Source of the DNA: an uncultured Sphingobium sp.
Lineage (GTDB): Bacteria > Pseudomonadota > Alphaproteobacteria > Sphingomonadales > Sphingomonadaceae
Reading direction: 5' to 3'
Assembly: GCA_913773715.1 (NCBI GenBank)
Contig: CAJYHD010000844.1
Span: forward strand, 1 to 6,103
Length of the DNA: 6,103 nucleotides
Shown: piece after piece, positions 1 to 5,299 of the stretch
Layout: every line of letters begins with the position of its first letter
How positions within the stretch are numbered: position 1 is the first letter of the stretch
Notes under the pieces: model-generated
What the model was told of the DNA's origin: nothing
Databases searched by the model: none
Seen by the model: the letters and a program-made list of their open reading frames with translations, nothing else
Made by a program: the position numbers and the translations under genes

Positions 1-705
1 GTCTATCTGCGGTACGCGCATGCCATGCGGCCTGGACGCCTCGCCACCAGCGGCGAAACGGCGACGGGGCGCTTCGACGCGGACGGCATCGATTCGATCG
101 ATCTCGGTTTTCGGCGGACATCCTCCAATGATCGGCTGACGACCTCTGCCAGCCTGTTCGCCATGCGCTGGACCGCGATCCAGTCGGACTATCTGCTTGC
201 CAACGGCCTCATTTCCACACGCAACGCAGGCAATGCACGCATCTTGGGGGCGGAGGCAGCAATTGATTGGGACATGGGATCCGGATGGCGCACGACCGGC
301 GGTGTTGCCGCTCATGACGCGCGGCTCATCAGCACCGAAGAAGGGATCGTCCTGCGCGACGTACGCCTTCCGGTTGCGCCGCGCCTTGCCGGTCGGATCG
401 CGCTGTCGAAGTATCTGACGATAGGGCGCTGGAGCGGGGAAATGACGGTGCAGGGCAATTATATCGGCAGCGCGCGCCTCAGCCTCGACAGCGACCTTGA
501 TCGCCGGATGGGTAAATATACGGTGATGACCGCGCATGGCCAGATGTCGCGTGATCGCTGGACGCTGGGCGCGCGGATCGACAATCTGCTGGACGTGAAG
601 GGTGACAGCTTCGCATTCGGCAACCCCTTTTCGATCATGAACGGCCGTCAGTTCACGCCGGTTCGACCCCGGACAGTGACGCTTTCGATCGCGCGCGACT
701 GGTAG
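1..705 (+). CDS. TonB-dependent outer-membrane receptor, C-terminal part (5' end outside window)
   Basis: The frame is open from base 1, so this is the last 234 residues of a larger protein; full receptors of this family usually run to 650-900 residues. It would form outer-membrane beta-barrel strands that import a ligand (siderophore, cobalamin, saccharide or other) using TonB energy. Visible family features are the YLRYAHAMRPG segment at fragment residues 3-12, typical of a barrel strand followed by a loop, the NAGNARILGAEAAID stretch (75-89, like the usual 'N.g.a...G.E...' strand), VAPRLAGRIAL (125-135), the IDNLLD segment (193-198) near the end, and a C-terminal PVRPRTVTLSIARDW (220-234). 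That last strand ends in an aromatic residue, as expected for recognition by the BAM machinery. The plug domain and TonB box are outside the window, so the ligand cannot be inferred. The last 53 bp overlap the oppositely oriented hydrolase gene. Confidence 0.9.
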   Translation, partial: VYLRYAHAMRPGRLATSGETATGRFDADGIDSIDLGFRRTSSNDRLTTSASLFAMRWTAIQSDYLLANGLISTRNAGNARILGAEAAIDWDMGSGWRTTGGVAAHDARLISTEEGIVLRDVRLPVAPRLAGRIALSKYLTIGRWSGEMTVQGNYIGSARLSLDSDLDRRMGKYTVMTAHGQMSRDRWTLGARIDNLLDVKGDSFAFGNPFSIMNGRQFTPVRPRTVTLSIARDW

Positions 706-1738
706 CGAGGAGCGGAGTGGTCAGGCGATAGGAGGCGGTATAGCCGACATGGTCGGACAGCATCGTGCCGTCTGCCCTATGGCCGAAGGGCGTGTCGATG
801 CCGGTCAGGCTGACGTGGGTCGCTGCGCCCGACGCGAAGAACTGCCAGTCGCGCGCGCGATGCCATGAAAAGAGCGCGTCGGGGGACAATGGCAGTCCCT
901 GGCTCGCGGCTGTGCCATAGGCGTCGGTCATGACGTCGCCGGGCTTTGCCCATGTGGATCGCGAATCATCGACGATGCTGGCTCGGCGGACCGCGTCGGG
1001 ACCGATGTTGAAGTCGCCCGCGACGATAAGCGCGTGCGCGGGATCATGCGCCTTGCGGATGAAATCGGTGAGGCTTGCGGCCTGAAAGCGGTAGGCAGGA
1101 AGCGAGCGCGCTTCCGGCATACCGGACGCCCCTCGGCTGTTCATGTGTGTGTCCACGATGTCTATCGGATCGGCTCGTCCGGGCAGGGCGATGCTGACCA
1201 TCATCGCGCCCTTGTTGGCGAGGCAGTCGTAGCCCGCGCAGGCGAAGGACGGATAGGCGATGCGGCGGACCGCGACGATCGGGTAATCGGACAGAATCTG
1301 AAGCCCCGATCCCTCATATTTGCCGATGCCCTCGCCCTTCCACCAGTGCGCCTTCGCGGCAAAGGCGGTGTCTGCGGCAGAGACGGTCGGGGTGTCTTCC
1401 ATACCCGCGCCCGGACCGTCGGCGACATAGCGATATCCCGCCGCCCGACCGATGCTCTGCGCGTCGCTGGTGAATGCTTCCTGTAGGACAATGACGTGCG
1501 GGTTCCTACCCTCGGCACGCATGGTGCGAAGTTCCGACGCGATCTGCCGAAACTGAGCATTTCGATCACGCGCGAATGGCCAAGGCAGGCCGTGGATGTT
1601 GTATGTGAGGACCGACAGCGTGCCATCGAACGGGGGCGGGGTCGCGGGTAATGGCGACGCCGGAAGCGTGGTGGGCAGCGTCGCGCCCATCGATAGGCCG
1701 ACGATCGTCAACAGCAGCGCCGCCCGTGTGAACTTCAT
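653..1738 (-). CDS. secreted endonuclease/exonuclease/phosphatase family hydrolase (sphingomyelinase/DNase I-like fold)
   Basis: A 361-residue metal-dependent phosphodiesterase or phosphatase of the DNase I / exonuclease III / neutral sphingomyelinase superfamily, predicted to be exported. An N-terminal signal peptide is clear: MKFTR, then a hydrophobic stretch to about residue 19 and a Pro/Ala/Thr-rich linker. The superfamily motifs follow in order: LTYNIHG with N47, VLQEAF with the metal-binding E87, a GSGLQILSDYPI segment (143-154), DTHMNSRG with D196 and H198, GDFNIGPD with D242 and N244, and the terminal SDH (328-330). All expected catalytic positions are present, so it should be active. 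C167 and C172 could form a disulfide in the periplasm or outside the cell. The ATG is supported by AGGAG seven bases upstream. A tail of about 20 residues after the last core strand (SYRL, 336-339) lies in the overlap with the receptor gene. The substrate could be a phospholipid, sphingophospholipid, nucleic acid or inositol phosphate; motifs alone do not decide. Confidence 0.9.
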   Translation of the reverse strand: MKFTRAALLLTIVGLSMGATLPTTLPASPLPATPPPFDGTLSVLTYNIHGLPWPFARDRNAQFRQIASELRTMRAEGRNPHVIVLQEAFTSDAQSIGRAAGYRYVADGPGAGMEDTPTVSAADTAFAAKAHWWKGEGIGKYEGSGLQILSDYPIVAVRRIAYPSFACAGYDCLANKGAMMVSIALPGRADPIDIVDTHMNSRGASGMPEARSLPAYRFQAASLTDFIRKAHDPAHALIVAGDFNIGPDAVRRASIVDDSRSTWAKPGDVMTDAYGTAASQGLPLSPDALFSWHRARDWQFFASGAATHVSLTGIDTPFGHRADGTMLSDHVGYTASYRLTTPLLATSRARSKASLSGVEPA

Positions 1739-1745
1739 GTCTCGT

Positions 1746-1750
1746 CTCCT
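1746..1750 (-). promoter_or_regulatory. ribosome binding site of the hydrolase gene
   Basis: On the minus strand AGGAG stands seven bases before the ATG at 1738. It is a strong Shine-Dalgarno match with ideal spacing and fixes the hydrolase start at the codon that also begins its signal peptide. Confidence 0.8.
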
Positions 1751-1821
1751 GCGATGTGGCGAAGACGGCAGAGCAAATAGCGCACCGCAGTCGCGCCTTC
1801 CGATCAGGACAAGAAAAATTT

Positions 1822-1851
1822 TTTACATGAGGGAACTGAGGTTCGTTTCAG
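1822..1851 (-). promoter_or_regulatory. possible sigma-70-like promoter for the secreted hydrolase
   Basis: Read on the minus strand, CTGAAA (1851-1846) and TGTAAA (1827-1822) are separated by 18 bases; each matches four of six positions of the TTGACA and TATAAT consensus. It would start transcription near 1814 and give a leader of about 75 bases. It lies beside an A5T6 tract (1814-1824), the most AT-rich part of the intergenic region. This is a weak, by-eye match. Confidence 0.25.
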
Positions 1852-1883
1852 GAGTGCCGTCTTCCTGCCATGTGCGAACAGGG

Positions 1884-1889
1884 TAATAT
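1884..1889 (+). promoter_or_regulatory. possible -10 element giving a near-leaderless start for the glycan operon
   Basis: TAATAT (four of six matches to TATAAT) sits 9 bases before the ATG at 1899. If it is a -10 box, transcription would begin around 1896-1897, essentially at the start codon. That would fit the lack of a good Shine-Dalgarno sequence in front of this gene, unlike its downstream neighbours. No convincing -35 element is seen about 17 bases upstream (CTTCCT at 1861-1866 is poor), so this stays tentative. Confidence 0.25.
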
Positions 1890-1898
1890 GGTGTCGGG

Positions 1899-2648
1899 AT
1901 GGGCGGCGTGACGCACCAGTTGCTCACGTCCATCCATGATGTTGGTCCCCGGTTCGAGCGTCAGGTCGATCTGCTGCTCGACAAGCTGACGCGACACGTG
2001 CCGGTCGATCGGCTGACGATGCTGGTGGTGCCCGATCATTGGGGTGAAAGCCCGATCCGCCCGGGGTCCCCCTTCGCCGCGCGGCTGCGGCAATGGTCCG
2101 ACATGGGCATCGGCATGTTCGCCCATGGCTGGTTTCACAAGGATATGGCCGATCACGCCGCTGGTTTTGCTCGTTTCAAGGCGCGGCACATGACGGCTGG
2201 CGAAGGCGAGTTTCTGGGGCTGGACGAAGCTACGGCGTCGGAGCGGATGAGCGCGGCGCGTGATCTGGTCGAACAGTTGACGGGGCGGGCCGTGATGGGC
2301 TTCATCGCGCCGGCCTGGCTGTATGGACCGGGCGCGAAGGCGGCGCTGGCGCGATCGGACTTTGCGCTCACTGAGGATCATATAAAGGTGTGGCAACCGG
2401 CGAGCGGCCGGGTGCTGGCGCGCGGCCCGGTCATCACCTGGGCGAGCCGCAGCCGGGCGCGCATTGCGTCGTCTCTGCTGGCGGCGAACGTCCTGCCGCC
2501 GTTGCTGCGCTTCGCCCCGGTGGTGCGTATGGCGGTGCATCCCGGCGACGCGGGCGTGCCGAGCCTGCTCGTCAGCATCGACGATACGCTGCGCCGCCTG
2601 TGCCGCTCGCATGTTCCCGCGCGCTATGACGCGCTCTTGCCGGGGTAA
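1899..2648 (+). CDS. polysaccharide deacetylase-like protein (DUF2334 / NodB-like type)
   Basis: A 249-residue protein resembling the DUF2334 branch of the carbohydrate esterase 4 / NodB-like deacetylases, which remove N- or O-acetyl groups from sugars with a metal ion. Motif 1 is SIHDVGP (11-17), with H13 and the probable catalytic/metal-binding D14. Motif 2 is AHGWFH, with the H76-x3-H80 metal-ligand pair. GFIAPAWL (134-141) corresponds to motif 3, with isoleucine where many NodB-type enzymes have arginine. RMAVHPGD (210-217) supplies the late histidine motif. No signal peptide or membrane segment is seen, so it probably acts in the cytoplasm on a precursor such as a lipid-linked or nucleotide-activated sugar; this is an inference. 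A TAA at 1884-1886 limits the 5' end. ATG 1899 is preferred, but GTG 1908 is possible because neither has a good ribosome binding site. It is the first gene of the run and ends 7 bp before the glycosyltransferase. Confidence 0.8.
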   Translation: MGGVTHQLLTSIHDVGPRFERQVDLLLDKLTRHVPVDRLTMLVVPDHWGESPIRPGSPFAARLRQWSDMGIGMFAHGWFHKDMADHAAGFARFKARHMTAGEGEFLGLDEATASERMSAARDLVEQLTGRAVMGFIAPAWLYGPGAKAALARSDFALTEDHIKVWQPASGRVLARGPVITWASRSRARIASSLLAANVLPPLLRFAPVVRMAVHPGDAGVPSLLVSIDDTLRRLCRSHVPARYDALLPG

Positions 2649-2650
2649 GG
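2647..2650 (+). promoter_or_regulatory. ribosome binding site that fixes the first glycosyltransferase start
   Basis: AAGG five bases before the ATG at 2656, overlapping the deacetylase stop codon. It supports 2656 over the in-frame upstream ATG at 2464, which would add 64 Arg/Cys-rich residues lying entirely inside the deacetylase gene. Confidence 0.6.
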
Positions 2651-2655
2651 CTGAG

Positions 2656-3840
2656 ATGCGGGTTCTCACCTTTCTGCACAGTTTCGAGCCGGGTGGGGTC
2701 GAGCGCGTGGCGCTGCGGCTGGTGCGTGAATGGCGGGCGCGGGGCATGGATGCGCCGCTCTACATGGGTCGGACTGACGGGGCGATGCGTGATGAGCTTG
2801 CGCATGATTTGACGTTCGTCGGACCGAGCGCGCCGACCGGGATTGGCGTCATTGAAACGCTGTGGATGATCCTGACCTTGCCGGGCTTCATCCGCCGTCT
2901 GCGCCCGGACGTGCTTTTCTGCGCGGGCAACAGCTATGCCGTGGTGGCGGTGGCGATGAAGCTGCTGCTGGGGCGACGCTGCCCGCCGATTGTCGCAAAG
3001 ATCAGCAATGATCTCGACCGGCAAGACATGATCTGGCCTGCGCGCCTCTGCTACCGGCTGTGGCTGCGGGTGCAAGGGCGTTTTATCGACGGCTTCGTCG
3101 GCATGGCCGATCCGATGGAGGAGGAAATTCGCACCGCGATCCGCCCTCGCGGCAGCATCGCGATCATCGCCGACCCCGCCTTGTCGCAGGCGCAGATCAA
3201 TCATCTCCAAAGTTTCCCCAGGGCTGAGGGCAATCGGCAGCGCGGTCTCCGGTTCGTCAGCGTCGGTCGTCTCGCCGCTCAGAAGAATTATGCACTGATG
3301 ATCCGCGCTTTCGCGTCAGGCGCGAAGCCTGGCGATCGCCTCACCATCTTCGGTGAAGGCCTGGAACGAGCTGCACTGACGCGCCTGATCGCGAAGCTTG
3401 GCCTTGAAGACCGCGTCACATTGGCGGGCCATGTCCCCGATCCGGCAGCGCGGCTCGGATCGTTCGATCTGTTCCTGCTGTCATCGGATTATGAGGGGGT
3501 GCCCGCCGTGCTGCTGGAGGCGCTTGCCGCCGGGCTGCCGATCATCACGACGCGGTCGAGCCGTAGCATCGGCTCGATGATGGCCGACGGTCGGCTTGCC
3601 CATATCGTGCCTGCCGGTGACGAAGCCGCCTTCGCCGCTGCGATCGCTGATGCACCCGCGCTGCGGCAGGATCGCGATGCCGCCCAAGCACAGGCGCGGC
3701 AATTCACCGTGGAGGAAGCCGCGCTCGCCTATCGCGATGTGTTCGCGCGCGCTTTGGCTCCAACGGCTGCTAAAAAAATTAACCCTTCGACTGAGGCGGA
3801 CCTCGACGCGTGCCGTCTTTCCGCCAAGCCAACAACATAG
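2656..3840 (+). CDS. glycosyltransferase, family 4 (group 1, GT-B fold)
   Basis: A 394-residue retaining glycosyltransferase that would transfer a sugar from a nucleotide donor to a glycan or lipid acceptor at the inner face of the cytoplasmic membrane. The N-terminal acceptor domain begins MRVLTFLHSFEPGGVERVAL, with the glycine-rich GGVER loop (13-17). The donor domain has VGRLAAQKNY (203-212), with the usual Arg/Lys pair R205 and K210, then IFGEG (231-235), DRVTLAGHV (252-260) and the family E-x7-E motif SSDYEGVPAVLLEAL with E280 and E288. Length fits the family, but the last 20 or so residues (about 374-394) after the final helix look unrelated to it and follow a seven-A run (3772-3778). 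One extra A there would end the protein at once at a TAA. The start is set by an AAGG site just upstream. It probably acts with the neighbouring deacetylase and the second glycosyltransferase; donor and acceptor are unknown. Confidence 0.92.
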   Translation: MRVLTFLHSFEPGGVERVALRLVREWRARGMDAPLYMGRTDGAMRDELAHDLTFVGPSAPTGIGVIETLWMILTLPGFIRRLRPDVLFCAGNSYAVVAVAMKLLLGRRCPPIVAKISNDLDRQDMIWPARLCYRLWLRVQGRFIDGFVGMADPMEEEIRTAIRPRGSIAIIADPALSQAQINHLQSFPRAEGNRQRGLRFVSVGRLAAQKNYALMIRAFASGAKPGDRLTIFGEGLERAALTRLIAKLGLEDRVTLAGHVPDPAARLGSFDLFLLSSDYEGVPAVLLEALAAGLPIITTRSSRSIGSMMADGRLAHIVPAGDEAAFAAAIADAPALRQDRDAAQAQARQFTVEEAALAYRDVFARALAPTAAKKINPSTEADLDACRLSAKPTT

Positions 3841-3842
3841 GG
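3839..3842 (+). promoter_or_regulatory. ribosome binding site of the membrane protein gene
   Basis: AGGG begins in the preceding gene's TAG stop and lies six bases before ATG 3849. It favours this start over the in-frame GTG at 3810, which lies inside the glycosyltransferase gene and lacks such a site. Confidence 0.55.
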
Positions 3843-3848
3843 CCAACC

Positions 3849-4799
3849 ATGTCTGGCGCAACTTCTTCAACTGCCGTGATTTCCAGCCGCACACATGGCC
3901 TAGATACCGGCCCGGTCATCGATCCCGAACCGCTGATCCGCTCGGGTCGTAACTGGACGCGCTGGGCTGGCCCTCTGGTTTCGCTGCTGATTCTTGTCGT
4001 ATCGCTCGACCAGTTTCGCGGTCTCGATTTCGCCCGTCTGCAAACGCTGGTGCCGACCGGCATCGTCTTCTGGCTGGCGTTTCTGCTTTATTATACCGCC
4101 GCGCCGATTTCCGAATGGGTGATATTTCGCCGCCTCTGGAACATCCCGGTGGAAGGGTTCGGCGCACTGCTGCGCAAGCTCGTCAGCAACGAAATCCTGC
4201 TCGGCTATCTGGGCGAAGTCTATTTCTACGCCTGGGCGCGCCGCAATGCGCGGATCACGACCGCGCCCTTCGGTGCGCTGAAGGACGTGACCATCCTGTC
4301 GGCACTGGCCGGGAACATCGTCACGCTGTTGATGGTGGCGCTGGCGATTCCGGCCTTCCGCGGACTCGATCTGGTCGCCGGGCGGTGGGACATCATCGCG
4401 TCGGTGCTGTTCGTGCTGGGTACATCGCTCGCCGCGATGATCTTTGGCAAGCGGCTCTTCACGCTGCCCCGACCCGAACTGCGGCGCGTGATGGCCATTC
4501 ACTTGCTGCGCATCCTGGCGACCACGCTGCTGGCGGCACTGATGTGGCACATGATCCTGCCGACGGTCGCGCTCAGCTGGTGGCTTTTGCTCGGCACGCT
4601 GCGCCAGCTGGTGTCGCGCCTGCCGTTCCTGCCCAACAAGGATGTCGTGTTCGCCGGGATCACGGCGTTCCTGATCGGTCCCGGCAACGACATCGCGTCG
4701 GCCATGGCGCTGATGGCGAGCCTGCTGCTCGCGGCACATCTGATGGTCGGCGTGACGCTGGGCGCAAGCGAGCTGCTGAAGGAAGGACGCAGCAAATGA
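3849..4799 (+). CDS. multi-pass inner-membrane protein, flippase-like / LPG-synthase membrane-region type
   Basis: A 316-residue polytopic protein. After a polar N-terminus of about 38 residues, hydrophobic segments appear near 39-53, 71-91, 147-168, 181-201, 215-238, 239-257, 266-279 and 281-303, so seven or eight membrane helices. The size, the helix pattern and the conserved-looking LGYLGEVYFYAWARR stretch (118-132) followed by a short hydrophilic loop recall the membrane domain of lysylphosphatidylglycerol synthase-like / AglD-like proteins (UPF0104-type), some of which are thought to help move or modify lipid-linked sugars. There is no soluble aminoacyl-transferase domain, so it is not a full MprF. 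The family call is a pattern judgement and could be wrong; the membrane nature is secure. It starts 8 bp after the glycosyltransferase stop and its stop codon overlaps the next start (ATGA). In context it may be the transport or membrane-anchor step of a glycolipid pathway. Confidence 0.7.
   Translation: MSGATSSTAVISSRTHGLDTGPVIDPEPLIRSGRNWTRWAGPLVSLLILVVSLDQFRGLDFARLQTLVPTGIVFWLAFLLYYTAAPISEWVIFRRLWNIPVEGFGALLRKLVSNEILLGYLGEVYFYAWARRNARITTAPFGALKDVTILSALAGNIVTLLMVALAIPAFRGLDLVAGRWDIIASVLFVLGTSLAAMIFGKRLFTLPRPELRRVMAIHLLRILATTLLAALMWHMILPTVALSWWLLLGTLRQLVSRLPFLPNKDVVFAGITAFLIGPGNDIASAMALMASLLLAAHLMVGVTLGASELLKEGRSK
4783..4787 (+). promoter_or_regulatory. ribosome binding site of the DUF2141-type gene
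   Basis: AAGGA eight bases before ATG 4796, inside the last codons of the membrane protein gene and part of a longer GAAGGAAGGA purine run (4778-4787). With the ATGA overlap it points to coupled translation of the two genes, and it rejects longer in-frame starts inside the upstream gene. Confidence 0.65.
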
Positions 4800-5296
4800 T
4801 CCCGGTGCTGCTGGTCGCCGCCGCGATCGCCTCCTCCCCCGATCTTGGCAAGGCCGAAGGCCAATGTCGCCCTGGCGAGAAGGGATCGGAATTTCTGGTC
4901 GAGGTGAAGGGTCTTAAGGATCGCGATGGTCGGCTAAAGCTTGAACTTTACCCGTCCAACGACACCGATTTCCTGGCGGACGACAATGTGCTGGTGGGTG
5001 CGGGCAAGGCGTTTCGTCGGGTCGAGGAAGCGGTCCCCGCCTCTGGTCCGGTCACGCTCTGCATCCGCGCGCCTGGGCCGGGCACATATTCGCTCAGCCT
5101 GCTGCACGACCGCAACAGCGACCGCAAATTCTCGCTGTCGATCGACGGCATCGGCTTTGCGGGCAACCCCAAGCTCGGAATGAGCAAGCCGAAGGCGGCG
5201 GCAGCCAGCGCGCAGGTCGGCAGCGGCCCCGCGCATATCAGCATCGTCATGAATTATCGCCGGGGGCTGTTCTCCTTCGGCCCGCTGGAGCGCTGA
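4796..5296 (+). CDS. small exported DUF2141-type protein
   Basis: A 166-residue protein matching the general plan of DUF2141, a family of small exported beta-rich proteins of unknown function. Matching features are an early strand with G-x-L-x-L-x-L-Y (DGRLKLELYPSN, 44-55), a PGTYSLSLLHDRNSDRKF segment (95-112) that corresponds to the family's 'GtYa...HDeNgN' loop, a downstream IGFAGNPKLGMSKPKA stretch (119-134) like the usual 'G.P.e..g.S', and a final basic/aromatic strand. The N-terminus (MIPVLLVAAAIASS) is a short hydrophobic segment without the usual positive charge, so it is an atypical signal peptide. C24 and C89 could pair in the periplasm. The start overlaps the upstream stop as ATGA. 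The next gene starts 3 bp after its stop. Its role in the glycan pathway is unknown; a periplasmic binding or scaffold role is only a guess. Confidence 0.75.
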   Translation: MIPVLLVAAAIASSPDLGKAEGQCRPGEKGSEFLVEVKGLKDRDGRLKLELYPSNDTDFLADDNVLVGAGKAFRRVEEAVPASGPVTLCIRAPGPGTYSLSLLHDRNSDRKFSLSIDGIGFAGNPKLGMSKPKAAAASAQVGSGPAHISIVMNYRRGLFSFGPLER

Positions 5297-5299
5297 CAC

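Noticed and set aside
1034..1486. Plus-strand open frame of 150 codons inside the hydrolase gene
   Set aside because: No recognisable domain, and the opposite strand carries all catalytic motifs of the hydrolase.
1832..1847. GGAAC and CGTT resembling an alphaproteobacterial EcfG (general stress) promoter
   Set aside because: The two elements are only 7 bases apart; EcfG promoters need about 16-17.
2464..2655. Upstream extension of the first glycosyltransferase by 64 residues
   Set aside because: The extra residues are Arg/Cys-rich and lie entirely inside the deacetylase gene; the family N-terminus (MRVLTFLHS) starts exactly at 2656 with a ribosome binding site.
1848..2747. Minus-strand open frame of 299 codons opposite the deacetylase
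   Set aside because: Arg/His/Gln-rich low-complexity translation with no motif; antisense shadow of a well-supported gene. The same holds for 2572-3210, 3900-4739, 4934-5506 and 5576-6100.
3772..3778. Programmed -1 ribosomal frameshift at the A7 run
   Set aside because: In the reading frame the heptamer register is T AAA AAA A rather than X XXY YYZ, and the shifted frames give either an immediate stop or no recognisable domain; slippage or an indel is a simpler reading.
3810..3848. GTG start for the membrane protein 39 bp upstream
   Set aside because: It overlaps the glycosyltransferase 3' end and has no ribosome binding site; ATG 3849 has AGGG six bases before it.
4115..4795. Long N-terminal extension of the DUF2141-type gene frame
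   Set aside because: It runs through the membrane protein gene in another frame and gives an Arg/His/Ala-rich sequence typical of an out-of-frame GC-rich reading.
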